Origin: an uncultured Corynebacterium sp.
GTDB lineage: Bacteria; Actinomycetota; Actinomycetes; Mycobacteriales; Mycobacteriaceae
Direction of reading: 5' to 3'
Length of the DNA stretch: 64,000 nucleotides
NCBI RefSeq assembly: GCF_946223165.1
Contig: NZ_CAMIBP010000001.1
Coordinates: forward strand, 62,001-126,000
The translations under genes and the position numbers were made by a program. The notes under the pieces are model-generated. The model was not told where the DNA came from and did not search any database. It worked only from the letters and a program-made list of their open reading frames with translations. This document shows positions 15,985 through 24,739 of this stretch, one piece after another (position 1 is the first letter of the stretch; each line of letters starts with the position of its first letter).

Positions 15985-16548
15985 ATGAAATCTGTAGCGG
16001 TGTATTGCGGTTCTGCCCATGGTGATAATCCGGCCTTCGCTTCCGCGGCGCGGGCCCTCGGGGAGGAGATCGCCCGCCGCGGTATTAACCTCGTGTACGG
16101 CGGCGGCAAGGTAGGCCTCATGGGGGAGGTCGCCACCGCCGTCCTTAACGCCGGCGGCACCGCCACCGGCGTCATCCCTCACCAACTCGCGGACAAGGAG
16201 ATGGCACACGCCGGGCTCACCTCGCTGGAGATCGTGGACACCATGGCCCAGCGTAAGACCCGCATGGAGGAGCTCTCGGATGCCTTTATCGCGCTGCCCG
16301 GCGGCATCGGCACGCTCGAAGAACTCACGGAGGTCCTCACCATGCAGCAGCTGGGGCACATCACCGGCCCCGTTGGGCTCCTCGACGTCGACGGCTACTG
16401 GCAGCCCTTCCGCGCGATGTTCACCGGCTTCGTCGACAACGGTTTTGTCCAGCGCCGCTACCTCGACGGGCTACGGATAACCCCCGATCCCGCCGCGCTG
16501 CTCGACAGTTTTGAGTCCTGGAAGCCCCTCGGGGCCAAGTGGGATTAA
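15985..16548 (+). CDS. LOG-family nucleotide phosphoribohydrolase
   Basis: 187-residue TIGR00730-type Rossmann protein. Members cleave the ribose phosphate from cytokinin nucleotides or AMP-like substrates. Motifs: YGGGKVGLMGEVA near residue 34, QRKTRMEEL near 90 and PGGIGTLEELTEVLT near 105, the latter containing the catalytic Glu. Leaderless start with TATGCT 8 nt upstream. It is followed after 15 nt by a DUF885 gene. In bacteria the physiological substrate is usually uncertain. Confidence 0.88.
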   Translation: MKSVAVYCGSAHGDNPAFASAARALGEEIARRGINLVYGGGKVGLMGEVATAVLNAGGTATGVIPHQLADKEMAHAGLTSLEIVDTMAQRKTRMEELSDAFIALPGGIGTLEELTEVLTMQQLGHITGPVGLLDVDGYWQPFRAMFTGFVDNGFVQRRYLDGLRITPDPAALLDSFESWKPLGAKWD

Positions 16549-16563
16549 GTAAAATCCGGGGGC

Positions 16564-18201
16564 ATGACTGAACGCACCCCGTCCGCACTCGATGCCGCCT
16601 GCGACGCCTTCGTCTACGACGTCGCCGCCCACACCCCCACCTCCGCCACCAGCCTGGGCATCCCCGGCTACGACGGCGAGCTGGAAGACTTCTCGCCCGC
16701 CTTCCATGACGATGCCGCCGCGCGCATCCGCTCCCTGCTCGCCCGCGTGGACGAGCTGGAGGCCGAGGGCTTCGACGACGTCGACCGCGTCACCGCCGCC
16801 GTGCTGCGCGATCGCCTGGGCCTCGACCTCGCCGCCCATGACGCCGGCGAGCACCTCCGCGACCTCAACAACATCGCCTCCCCGGTCCAGACCATCCGCG
16901 ACACCCTGTCCCTCATGCCCACCGACACCCCGGAGCAGCTGGATAACATCGCCTCCCGCGTCTCCAAGATCCGCGCCGCCCTGGACGGCTACCGCGCCAC
17001 GCTGACCGCCGGCCGCGCCGCGGGCACCGTGCCCGCCGCCCGCCAGGTGGCCGAGGTCGCCTCTCAGTGCGCGCAGCTTGCCGATGGCTCCCTCCTCGAC
17101 GGGCTCGGCCTGCCGCAGGATTCCGCCGCGGCCCAGGCTGCCGTCGCCGACGCCCGCGCCGCCTTCGGCGAGTTCGGCCAGTGGCTGAAGCGCGACCTCC
17201 TCCCGCACGCCCCAGAGGCGGACGCCTTCGGCCGCGAGCGCTACGAGCTGTGGTCCCAGATCTTCGTCGGCGCCAAGGTCGACCTCGACGAGGCCTACGA
17301 GTGGGGCCTCGAGCGCGTCCGCGATATCACGGCGGAGCAGGAGGCCATCGCCGCCCAGCTCTACGGCGCGGGCACCACCCCGGAGCAGGCCATGGAACGC
17401 CTCAACGAGGAGGAGCGCTACACCCTCCACGGCCGCGATGCGCTCGTCGCGTGGATGCAAGAGACCGCCGACGGCGTCATCGCCTCGCTCAATGGCACGT
17501 ACTTCGACATCGCCGAGCCGGTCCAGCGCATCGAGTGCCTCATCGACCCGGCGGGCTCCGGCGGCATCTTCTACACCGGCCCGTCCGACGACTTCACCCG
17601 CCCCGGCCGCATGTGGTGGTCCGTCCCCGAGGGGCAGGACGTCTTCCACACCTGGCAGGAGCTCACCACCGTCCACCACGAGGGCGCGCCGGGCCACCAC
17701 CTGCAGATCGGCGCCGCCATGACGCAGCGCGAGCTCAACTTCTACCGCCGCGCCGCCTGCTGGAACTCCGGCCACGGCGAGGGCTGGGCCCTCTACTCGG
17801 AGGCCTTCATGGCCGAACTCGGATTCATGGACGACCCGGGCTTCCGTATGGGCCTGCTTGACTCCCAGCGCTTCCGCGCCGCCCGCGTCGCGGCCGACAT
17901 CGGCCTGCACCTGGGCAAGGCGCACCCCACCTCCGGCGCGGCTTGGACCGGTCAGGACGTCCACGACTTCATGCGTGCCAACACTGCCATGGATGATGCC
18001 AACCTCACCTTCGAGGTCAACCGCTACCTCGGTTGGGCCGGCCAGGCCCCGTCGTACGCGCTGGGCGAGCGCCTCTGGCAGCAGACCCGCGACGCTGCCG
18101 TGGCCCGTGGCATGACCGTCCGCGACTTCCACTCGCGCGCCCTGGCGCTGGGGTCCATCCCGATGTCCATCCTCGCCGAGGCTGTCCTGGGTCAGGAGTA
18201 A
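16564..18201 (+). CDS. DUF885 family protein (putative metallopeptidase)
   Basis: 545-residue protein of the DUF885 family, thought to be zinc peptidases. The metal-binding region is TVHHEGAPGHHLQIG near residue 375 with downstream GHGEGWALYSEAFMAELG near 405. No signal peptide is visible, so it is probably cytoplasmic. TAAAAT lies 8 nt before the ATG. Length is close to the family norm (about 550-590). Substrate unknown. The downstream DNA is a decayed gene rather than another operon member. Confidence 0.85.
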   Translation: MTERTPSALDAACDAFVYDVAAHTPTSATSLGIPGYDGELEDFSPAFHDDAAARIRSLLARVDELEAEGFDDVDRVTAAVLRDRLGLDLAAHDAGEHLRDLNNIASPVQTIRDTLSLMPTDTPEQLDNIASRVSKIRAALDGYRATLTAGRAAGTVPAARQVAEVASQCAQLADGSLLDGLGLPQDSAAAQAAVADARAAFGEFGQWLKRDLLPHAPEADAFGRERYELWSQIFVGAKVDLDEAYEWGLERVRDITAEQEAIAAQLYGAGTTPEQAMERLNEEERYTLHGRDALVAWMQETADGVIASLNGTYFDIAEPVQRIECLIDPAGSGGIFYTGPSDDFTRPGRMWWSVPEGQDVFHTWQELTTVHHEGAPGHHLQIGAAMTQRELNFYRRAACWNSGHGEGWALYSEAFMAELGFMDDPGFRMGLLDSQRFRAARVAADIGLHLGKAHPTSGAAWTGQDVHDFMRANTAMDDANLTFEVNRYLGWAGQAPSYALGERLWQQTRDAAVARGMTVRDFHSRALALGSIPMSILAEAVLGQE

Positions 18202-18203
18202 TC

Positions 18204-18328
18204 ATGCCGCAGTTCCTGTTGACCGTTTTCATGAGCCAGGTGTGCACGCCGCCGGCGCGTACGAGGATCCCGCCGCCCAGGCCGCGGCCTTTGGGCAGGA
18301 TATTGAGGTCCGTCAGCTGGAAGGCTAG
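18204..18328 (+). pseudogene. Decayed YCII/DGPF-domain gene fragment
   Basis: ATG at 18204, directly after the DUF885 stop, begins MPQFLLTVF, a typical YCII-domain start. After about ten codons the sense continues in another frame (EPGVHAAGAYEDPAAQ...EVRQLEG, from 18233 to the TAG at 18326-18328), where the last residues look like the family's C-terminus. The middle of the domain is missing, so this is an internally deleted, frameshifted remnant. In its original frame the ORF runs on to 18398 but the protein looks spurious. Confidence 0.5.
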
Positions 18329-18415
18329 CGGCCGCTCCTATACACGTAGGCGTTGCGCGGGATCGCGACCTGGGGAAATGCTGGCGCCCGGGGGCTAGTT
18401 GTATAGGACGCCCGT

Positions 18416-18466
18416 GCGCACACCAGCGCCCCGGCTGCCGATGTCTCGGGCCGGGGCGCTGGTGCG
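18416..18466 (-). terminator. Strong hairpin terminator next to repeat copy B
   Basis: GCACACCAGCGCCCCGG pairs with CCGGGGCGCTGGTGCG (18451-18466). Read on the minus strand it follows the repeat element, mirroring the terminator after copy A; on the plus strand it also follows the YCII remnant and is trailed by a T/C-rich run. Confidence 0.65.
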
Positions 18467-18487
18467 TCTCTATCTCTCCAGGTGCTC

Positions 18488-18586
18488 CGCTCCCGGACGG
18501 TTTCTCAGGCCGTCCGCCCCGCGGTGCGTGGGGGTTCTCTCTATCTCTCAAGGTGCGCTCTCTCGGGCGCATGAGTTAAGTATGGG
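18488..18586 (-). repeat. Copy B of the ~100-bp repeat; candidate sRNA gene
   Basis: On the minus strand this runs CCCATACTTAACTCATG to GTCCGGGAGCG and matches 8211-8310. Differences fall mainly in loops: the GGACGG/CCGTCC stem is kept while the loop reads CCTGAGAAA instead of ACGTGAGACAC. It is followed on that strand by the 18466-18416 hairpin. No coding sequence is evident. Confidence 0.55.
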
Positions 18587-18677
18587 CCATGGCGCTGGGG
18601 AGGCCATGAAATCTACCTGTCTGTTCGCTGGCAAAGTTTGGGAGTTTCCTGGACTCGCCGTGGCTGCGGCAGGCGCG

Positions 18678-19043
18678 CTAGACGAAGAGCAGCGCGAGGA
18701 GCGCGAGTAGCGGCAGCGCGCCCTGTTTGACGGCCGCGGAGCGCTTGTCGGGGGAGGTGGCGAAGAGGAGGACGGCGGCAGCGAGCATGCTTCCGACGCC
18801 CGCCACGACGAGGGCGGGGCCGAAGCCGGTGGACCAGCAGGCGATGCCGACGAACGCGATGATGGCGAGGAAGAGGTTGTAGAAACCCTGGTTGAAGGCC
18901 ATCTCCTTCGTCCGGGCGGCCTCCTCGGCGGTCAAGCCGAAGACACTTAAGGCCTTGGTGGTCCAGGCGAAGGATTCGAGGTAGAAGATGAACACGTGGA
19001 GCGCAGCGGCAAGGCCGGCGAGGATGAGGGCAACGGTCGTCAT
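18678..19043 (-). CDS. DUF1304 family membrane protein
   Basis: 121-residue membrane protein with four hydrophobic helices, starting MTTVALILAGLAAALHVFIFYLES and containing the DUF1304-typical EMAFNQGFYNLFLAI near residue 55. Function of the family is unknown. I start it at the ATG at 19043; the preceding in-frame codons include the palindromic region. Isolated gene, not obviously in an operon. Confidence 0.8.
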   Translation of the reverse strand: MTTVALILAGLAAALHVFIFYLESFAWTTKALSVFGLTAEEAARTKEMAFNQGFYNLFLAIIAFVGIACWSTGFGPALVVAGVGSMLAAAVLLFATSPDKRSAAVKQGALPLLALLALLFV

Positions 19044-19050
19044 GGCTTCA

Positions 19051-19078
19051 TTGTGCACTTCATTTAGATTGTGCACAA
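19051..19078. promoter_or_regulatory. Inverted repeat upstream of the DUF1304 gene
   Basis: TTGTGCAC (19051-19058) and GTGCACAA (19071-19078) form an inverted repeat with 12 bp between arms, just upstream of the start codon. It could be the operator of a MarR- or TetR-type repressor; no such gene is adjacent. Confidence 0.45.
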
Positions 19079-19143
19079 CTTAAAGCAGGTGGCGGGCAGG
19101 ATCGGTCAGGCACCGACGGCACTGGCGCCGTCAATGGTGTGCA

Positions 19144-20205
19144 TTAATGCTTGCGCCGGAACCGGGCGAGGAAGCGCAGGATCTGTGGGAGGTAGCCCGC
19201 CACGACGAGCACGAGGATGAGGCGGATGAGCTGGAGCGCCACGACAGCGGGGCCGGCGCCGCCCTCGGCGGAGAGCGCTAGGACGGTCTCCAGCGCGCCG
19301 GGCGACGTGGCCAGGTAACCCTCGAAGTAGGTGATGTCGAGGACGTACGTGAGCGGCCACGCCGTCGCCGCGCAGGCCAGGATGACCACGACGATGCACA
19401 CGATGGTGACCGGCAGCTGCTTGGCAAAGGACTTCATGGCCGGAAGTGACAACCCGCCACCGCAGACCCAGCCGATGGACAGGAACGCCATGATCTTGAA
19501 GACATAGAGCGGCTGAAGGGAATGCTCGTCCGGGAGCAGCGCCGCCGCGATGACAGTGAGGAGGAGCGGCCCCAACACCGCGGCGGCGGGCAACCGCAAA
19601 AACTTGCCCACGTACTCGCCTAAGACCGCGATCGCGATGGTGAGCACGACGATCCACCACGTGGTCTCCCCATCGACGGACAAGTCCCCGCCCGGCCCGG
19701 CCGGGGTATCGAGAAAGGCGACGACCGCCGGCAACGTCACGGACACCGCGAGGAGGCGGAGGTACTGGGTCAGGGCCACGTAGCGATAGTCGGCGCCCAG
19801 CTCATTGGCCAGCGCTGGCATCATCGAGGCACCACCGGGGAGCATAGACAAAATACCCGTCTCCCACGTCACGTCCTTGGGCTGCGTGCGGTGCAGCAGC
19901 ACGCCGCCGGCCGCGCCAACGAGAACCGTCACCAGGCCGATGACGATGCCCGCCGGCAGATATCCAAGGATCTGCGAGACCGGGACGACCGTAAGCGGCA
20001 CGGCCGCCATCATGCCAATAAAACCGCGGGATACCGCGTAAAAATGGTGATTGACGGGTAATTCCTCGCCCGTCGTGATTGCCATCGTTCCTGAGACCAG
20101 AATCGCCGCCAGAATCCAGGCGGCCGGCACGTGGAGCCACGTAAAAAGCGTTCCCAGCCCGACCGAGAGGGGAGCGACAATAGCCCAACGTGCGCCAATA
20201 GACAT
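19144..20205 (-). CDS. AbrB-family membrane protein
   Basis: 353-residue integral membrane protein with ten or so helices and the internal duplication of the AbrB/ammonia-monooxygenase-like family (TIGR03082), seen in the repeated LPAAWILAAILVSG / LPAAAVLGPLLLTV blocks and in GILSMLPGGASMM and the later YLATSPGALETVLALS. Function is unknown; transport has been proposed. The ATG at 20205 follows TAGTCT by 7 nt. It is divergent from the TauE/SafE gene 98 bp away. Confidence 0.82.
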   Translation of the reverse strand: MSIGARWAIVAPLSVGLGTLFTWLHVPAAWILAAILVSGTMAITTGEELPVNHHFYAVSRGFIGMMAAVPLTVVPVSQILGYLPAGIVIGLVTVLVGAAGGVLLHRTQPKDVTWETGILSMLPGGASMMPALANELGADYRYVALTQYLRLLAVSVTLPAVVAFLDTPAGPGGDLSVDGETTWWIVVLTIAIAVLGEYVGKFLRLPAAAVLGPLLLTVIAAALLPDEHSLQPLYVFKIMAFLSIGWVCGGGLSLPAMKSFAKQLPVTIVCIVVVILACAATAWPLTYVLDITYFEGYLATSPGALETVLALSAEGGAGPAVVALQLIRLILVLVVAGYLPQILRFLARFRRKH

Positions 20206-20303
20206 GCACACCAGACTAGCGTGTCGCCCCGCGCCATCCCACAGGGAGGGAAGTTCTGTCCACCTGCCGCGCACGGAAGGAGCCATGGTGTTCAATAGGG
20301 ACT

Positions 20304-21074
20304 ATGGGAATTGGATTGAGCGGCTGGGCAATTTTGACCGTCGGCGCCGCGGTGGCGGGCTGGATCGACGCGCTCATCGGCGGCGGCGGACTGGTGCTCA
20401 TCCCGCTGATCCTCGCGGTGGCACCGCAGCTCCTCCCCGCCAACGCTCTGGCGACGAACAAGTTTGCTGCGTTCAGCGGCACGGCCTCGGCGGCCTACAC
20501 GATGGTGCGCAAGGTCCGCCCGCCCGCCGGGGAGCTCGTTCGCTACGCCATCGTGGCGCTCATCTGCTCCGGCGCCGGCGCATTCGCGGCCGCGCTCATC
20601 GATTCCGCCATCATGCGCCCGGTCATCATCGTCCTCATGGTGGCCGTCGGCCTCTTCGTGGCGTTCCGCCCGGACTTCGGCTCCGGCGAGTCGGAGGGGC
20701 TGCGCGGCGGCTGGCGCACGTGGGCCGCTCTCGGCGCCGTCGCGGCCATTGCCTTCTACGACGGCATCTTCGGGCCCGGCACCGGCATGTTCCTCATTAT
20801 GTCGTTCACGGCCATCTTCTCGCAGAACTTCCTCAAATCCGCCGCGATGGCCAAGGTGGTCAACACCTGCACCAACGTCGGCGCGCTCGTCGTGTTCATT
20901 ATCGGCGGCCACGTGTTGTGGGGACTGGCCATCGTCCTGGCCATCGCCAATATCTGCGGCGCACAGCTAGGCGCCCGCACTGTCCTCGGCGGCGGCACGA
21001 AGATTATCCGCTACGCGCTGCTCACGCTCGTCGTCGTGATGAGCGTGTACCTGTCCTGGCAGCAGTGGGGATAG
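20304..21074 (+). CDS. TauE/SafE (TSUP) family sulfite/anion exporter
   Basis: 256-residue membrane protein with about eight helices. Typical TSUP features are the repeated GGGGL/LIPLIL start (AWIDALIGGGGLVLIPLIL near residue 20) and FYDGIFGPGTGMFLIM near 150. TSUP proteins export sulfite, sulfoacetate or related anions; no sulfur gene is adjacent. The ATG at 20304 follows ATAGGG closely. Two hairpin repeats lie between it and the convergent hrpB gene. Confidence 0.88.
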   Translation: MGIGLSGWAILTVGAAVAGWIDALIGGGGLVLIPLILAVAPQLLPANALATNKFAAFSGTASAAYTMVRKVRPPAGELVRYAIVALICSGAGAFAAALIDSAIMRPVIIVLMVAVGLFVAFRPDFGSGESEGLRGGWRTWAALGAVAAIAFYDGIFGPGTGMFLIMSFTAIFSQNFLKSAAMAKVVNTCTNVGALVVFIIGGHVLWGLAIVLAIANICGAQLGARTVLGGGTKIIRYALLTLVVVMSVYLSWQQWG

Positions 21075-21124
21075 CGCACTCCTCGCGTTTGTCTCGCGAA
21101 GGCGCCTTAGCCGTCGCCGCTGTT

Positions 21125-21200
21125 GAATTGTGCACTAACGACTCACAAACGGCGGATTTTGATGGTCGTTTTTCGTGGTTTGTGCGACGTTAGTGCCCGC
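21125..21200. repeat. 76-bp hairpin repeat, copy 1
   Basis: Starts GAATTGTGCACTAACGACTC and ends GTTAGTGCCCGC. The arms GCACTAACG-N-C-N-CACAAAC and its complement form a ~20-bp stem with two mismatches. An almost identical copy lies exactly 150 bp downstream. It sits between convergent genes, so transcription termination is one possible role. Confidence 0.8.
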
Positions 21201-21274
21201 TGCCGGTAGTGGTGTGGGTGTTGCTGGCCATGGCGTCGCACTGCTGGGTGGTCTGGTGCTCTTCGTTGCTGGCC

Positions 21275-21350
21275 GAATTGTGCACTAACGACTCACAAAC
21301 GGCGGATTTTGATGGTCGTTTTTCGTGGTTTGTGCGGCGTTAGTGCCCGC
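21275..21350. repeat. 76-bp hairpin repeat, copy 2
   Basis: Identical to copy 1 at 75 of 76 positions (GCGGCG instead of GCGACG near the 3' end). It ends 11 bp before the hrpB stop codon. The 74 bp separating the copies are not repeated and encode nothing I recognise. Confidence 0.8.
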
Positions 21351-21361
21351 AAACCGTGCAG

Positions 21362-23590
21362 TTAGCGTGCGCGGTTCTTCGTCTTCGCGGTCGCGGGTGC
21401 GGTCCAGGGGTCCTCGGGCCACGGGTGCTTGGGGTAGCGTCCGCGCATCTCGGCGCGCACGCCGGCATAGGGGCCGGCCCAGAAGCTGGCCAGATCGTCG
21501 GTGACGGCGAGCGGCCGGCCCGCCGGGGAGAGTAGGTGGAATTGCACGCGCTGCCCGCAGAACTCCGGCGACTCCGCCAGCCCGAAGCACTCCTGCAGCT
21601 TCACCGACACCACCGGCCGCTCGCCCGACCAGTCAATCGCCACGGCGCGGCCCGACGGCACCGCCAGCCGCTCCGGCGCGAGCTCCTCCAGGCGCGTCGC
21701 CTCCGGCCATGGCAGCACCCGCTGCAGCGCCGCGTACAGGTCCGGCGCCTGCCCGCGCGCCAGTTGTGAAAGCTCCGGCGCCAGCCAATCCGCGTCGTGG
21801 AAGTCCACTGATGGCCACGGCGAACCATGCGCCGTCCGCAGGTGCCGCAACCGCTGCGCCAGTCCCAACGCTCGGCCCTGCGGCACAAACAACTCCTGGC
21901 CGGCCAGCAGCGACGCCCGCAGCGCGTCTTCCGCCTCCGCCGCCGACACCTGCGTCGGCGTCCGGGTCAGCTCAATCGCGCCCGCCCGGCGCACCCGCAC
22001 CGCGCGCACCCGGCTGGCCTCGACGAAGGCCTGCGTCTCATCTACCACGCCAACTGCCTCGAGCGCCTCTGCCTCGGTCAGCGGCCGCGCCGAACGAATC
22101 ACCGCGTTGCCCGCGTTCGACAGCGACACCTCCGCCACCGCTAGCCACTCCGAGCCCGCCAGCCCCGACGCATCCAACAGCCGTGCGCGCGTGCCGCTGG
22201 CCAGCAAATAGTCCTCGCCGACCAGCCGCGCCACCTGCTCCGGGAACGCCGCCGCCACGACCGCGCCCGCCGATACCGGCCCCTTGTCCGGCACCAACGA
22301 CGCCAGCCGCGCCGCATCCGCGCCCTCGTCCAGCGACGCCACCACCTTCGCTGCCTGCGCACCCCACCGCCGCAAAGCCACGGCCCAGCGCGGATCGCAC
22401 GGCATCAACGCGATGTCGCGGGAACCGGTGGCGCCGAGGGCGTCGAGGGTGCGGGCTGCATCGGCAAGCGCGGCGGCGGGAGGAGGATCGAGCAAGGGGA
22501 AATCGGCGCCGGCGCCCCAGACCTGCATGAAAAGGAGCGCCTGGGTGAGATCGGCGGTGAGGATTTCCGGGGTGATGTGCGGGGAAAAGTGCTGGTAGTC
22601 GTCCTGCGAGTAGCAGCGGACGGCCGTGCCGGGGGCCTCGCGGCCCGCGCGGCCGGCGCGCTGATCGGCGCTAGACTTCGACGTCGACACCGTCACTAGG
22701 CCGCTCATCCCGCGGCGCGCATCGCGGCGGGGCGTGCGCGACAGGCCCGCGTCGACGACCACGCGCACGCCCGGCACGGTGAGCGAGGACTCCGCAATCG
22801 ATGTCGCGACCACGACGCGCGGGTCTGGCGCGTAGAGCGCCGCGTCCTGCTCCGCCGTGGTCTGCTGGCCGTGCAACGGGTATGCGCCAGAGCCCAACGC
22901 GGAGCACACCATCTGCACCTCCCGCACGCCCGGCACGAACACCAGCGTCGACTCCGTCTGGCGCGCCGCCACCGCCGCGACCTGCGCGTAGAACTCGCGG
23001 CTGCCCTCGGCGCGGCCCGCGACCGGTTCGTAGACAATATCTACCGGGTGCGTGACCGCCTCCGTGACGTGCACCGGCGCGTCCAGTAGCTCGGAGAAGC
23101 GCGCGGCGTCGACCGTCGCCGACATCGCCACCACACGGAACTCGTCGCGCAGCTGCGCCAGTTCCGCGCACATCGCCAGCACCAGGTCCGTGTCGAGCTG
23201 CCGCTCGTGCACCTCATCAATTGCGACCGCCGACACGCCTTCCAGCGACGGGTCCCGCAGCAGCCGCCGCAGCAACACGCCCGGCGTCACGAACTCCACC
23301 GCACTACCGCGCTGCGAATTCCCGCGCACCGCGTGGCCCACCAACTCTGGTGTCCCCGACAGCGTGCGCAGCCGTGCCGCCGCTGCCCGCACCGCCACGC
23401 GCCGCGGCGCCGTCACAATGACCTTGCCCGCGCACTGATTCGCCAGCGCCGGTGGCACCAGTGTCGTTTTACCCGTGCCCGGCGGGGCCTGGACCACGAC
23501 GTTTCCTACAGCAGGCAACGTGCCAATCGTCGCGGCGACCGGCAGTCCGGCGCCGATGGTTTCAAGATCAAAACGAAGGGAAGCAGACAT
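21362..23590 (-). CDS. hrpB: ATP-dependent helicase HrpB
   Basis: 742-residue DEAH-type RNA helicase. Motif I is APPGTGKTT near residue 35, motif II DEVHER near 124, motif III SAT near 157, and motif VI QRAGRAGR near 310, followed by the HA2-like and HrpB C-terminal regions (LLSPAGRPLAVTDDLASFW near 695). HrpB is widespread but its role in bacteria is poorly defined. Slightly shorter than the E. coli protein (about 810). It is followed on the plus-strand side by two hairpin repeats. Confidence 0.9.
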   Translation of the reverse strand: MSASLRFDLETIGAGLPVAATIGTLPAVGNVVVQAPPGTGKTTLVPPALANQCAGKVIVTAPRRVAVRAAAARLRTLSGTPELVGHAVRGNSQRGSAVEFVTPGVLLRRLLRDPSLEGVSAVAIDEVHERQLDTDLVLAMCAELAQLRDEFRVVAMSATVDAARFSELLDAPVHVTEAVTHPVDIVYEPVAGRAEGSREFYAQVAAVAARQTESTLVFVPGVREVQMVCSALGSGAYPLHGQQTTAEQDAALYAPDPRVVVATSIAESSLTVPGVRVVVDAGLSRTPRRDARRGMSGLVTVSTSKSSADQRAGRAGREAPGTAVRCYSQDDYQHFSPHITPEILTADLTQALLFMQVWGAGADFPLLDPPPAAALADAARTLDALGATGSRDIALMPCDPRWAVALRRWGAQAAKVVASLDEGADAARLASLVPDKGPVSAGAVVAAAFPEQVARLVGEDYLLASGTRARLLDASGLAGSEWLAVAEVSLSNAGNAVIRSARPLTEAEALEAVGVVDETQAFVEASRVRAVRVRRAGAIELTRTPTQVSAAEAEDALRASLLAGQELFVPQGRALGLAQRLRHLRTAHGSPWPSVDFHDADWLAPELSQLARGQAPDLYAALQRVLPWPEATRLEELAPERLAVPSGRAVAIDWSGERPVVSVKLQECFGLAESPEFCGQRVQFHLLSPAGRPLAVTDDLASFWAGPYAGVRAEMRGRYPKHPWPEDPWTAPATAKTKNRAR

Positions 23591-23613
23591 TGCTCGAAAG
23601 CTTACTGCGCCGA

Positions 23614-24726
23614 TTAGCGGGTGAGCACTTCCAAAGCACGATGGTTGATGAAGATCTTCTCGCGGCCCACTGCGTGGGATTCAAGAAGGCCGATCGAGAC
23701 GAGATGGTTGAGCCACGCTGACGCCGTTTGGCGCTTGACGAGCCCGGTTCCTTCAACATCGCGAATGCGAAGGTAGGGCTTGATCAGGGCGAGTTCCGCG
23801 ATTTCCATTGCCGGGCTGATGACGCCTGCTGCCCGAATGTCGTGAACCATTGTCTCTTGCACTGCACGGAGATCGGCGATGAGCGATGACGCAGCCATTG
23901 ACGAAACTTCAACGCCACGAATCATGAAAAGCAGCCACTCTTCCCACGCGTCTGACGCGGTGACAGCGTTAAGTAGTCGGTAGTATTCGCTCTTGTTTTC
24001 GACGATGTAACCGGAGAGGTACAGGACTGGAAGCTCCAGAAGCGATTGTTGCAGCAGGTAGAGAATGTTGATGATGCGCCCAGTGCGGCCATTGCCGTCG
24101 TAGAACGGGTGAATAGCTTCGAATTGATAATGAAGCAAAGCCATTTTGACGAGGTCATCGACGTCGTGATCCGAATGCATGTAGTTTTCCCACGTGCTGA
24201 GGTGACCCATAATCGTGTCGAAGCCTTCTGGCGGTGTGTATCGCCGTTCGCCGGTATGTGGGTTGCCAATGTAGGTGCCAGGAGTCGATCGGATCTGAGC
24301 CTCGTTGCCCTGCAGCGTGCCGCACACGGCGATGGCAGTTTTCACCGACAAAGGGCGATCCTTCAGCGAACGAACTCCTTCCCTCAAAGCGAAGCTATAA
24401 CGCAATGCCTCCTTCGTTGCGGCGGTTGGTTCAGCGTCGATGTGATGGGCGGCGCGGAAGAGTTCGTCATTTGTGGTGACGATGTTTTCGATTTCTGACG
24501 ACGCGCGAGCTTCCCGGAGTGGGATGGTGGACGTGATGATGTCGGGATTGGGTATGAGCTGGCAGGCGGTGCGAAGCTCAGCCAGCTTTTCTCTCGCGGC
24601 GATGGTTGCTTTGAGCACTGCCCGGGTCTCAACTTCGTTGGCTGGAGGGAGTTTGGGCAGGTTGTTAAAAGGCACGTTGGGATCAAAGGTGGGGTGATCT
24701 GATAGTCGTGGCCTGGGTGCGTTCAT
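23614..24726 (-). CDS. Fic-domain protein with C-terminal winged-helix region
   Basis: 370-residue Fic protein. The catalytic loop HPFYDGNGRTGR is near residue 208, and the autoinhibitory motif SSEIEN near 90 is N-terminal, which makes it a class II Fic AMPylator that keeps itself off. The last 80 residues resemble a winged helix (RQTASAWLNHLVSIGLLESH). Base composition is lower in GC than the neighbours, suggesting transfer. AAAGGA lies upstream of the ATG at 24726, and an array of AACGTGT half-sites lies just before it, so the C-terminal domain may bind its own promoter. Targets are unknown. Confidence 0.88.
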   Translation of the reverse strand: MNAPRPRLSDHPTFDPNVPFNNLPKLPPANEVETRAVLKATIAAREKLAELRTACQLIPNPDIITSTIPLREARASSEIENIVTTNDELFRAAHHIDAEPTAATKEALRYSFALREGVRSLKDRPLSVKTAIAVCGTLQGNEAQIRSTPGTYIGNPHTGERRYTPPEGFDTIMGHLSTWENYMHSDHDVDDLVKMALLHYQFEAIHPFYDGNGRTGRIINILYLLQQSLLELPVLYLSGYIVENKSEYYRLLNAVTASDAWEEWLLFMIRGVEVSSMAASSLIADLRAVQETMVHDIRAAGVISPAMEIAELALIKPYLRIRDVEGTGLVKRQTASAWLNHLVSIGLLESHAVGREKIFINHRALEVLTR

Positions 24727-24739
24727 GGTGAAAGGATAA

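Larger units (their letters stand above)
18329..18677. other. Long intergenic region with terminator and repeat
   Basis: About 350 bp without a credible gene. It holds a strong hairpin terminator (18416-18466) and copy B of the ~100-bp repeat (18488-18586). The rest, 18587-18677, resembles the upstream flank of copy A in places (CAGGAAACT and an AGGT-GATTTCATG-like box when read on the minus strand). Confidence 0.6.

Noticed and set aside
21125..21350. Possible minimal CRISPR array from two identical repeats
   Set aside because: Only two copies, 76 bp long, self-complementary along their whole length, with a 74-bp gap and no cas gene.
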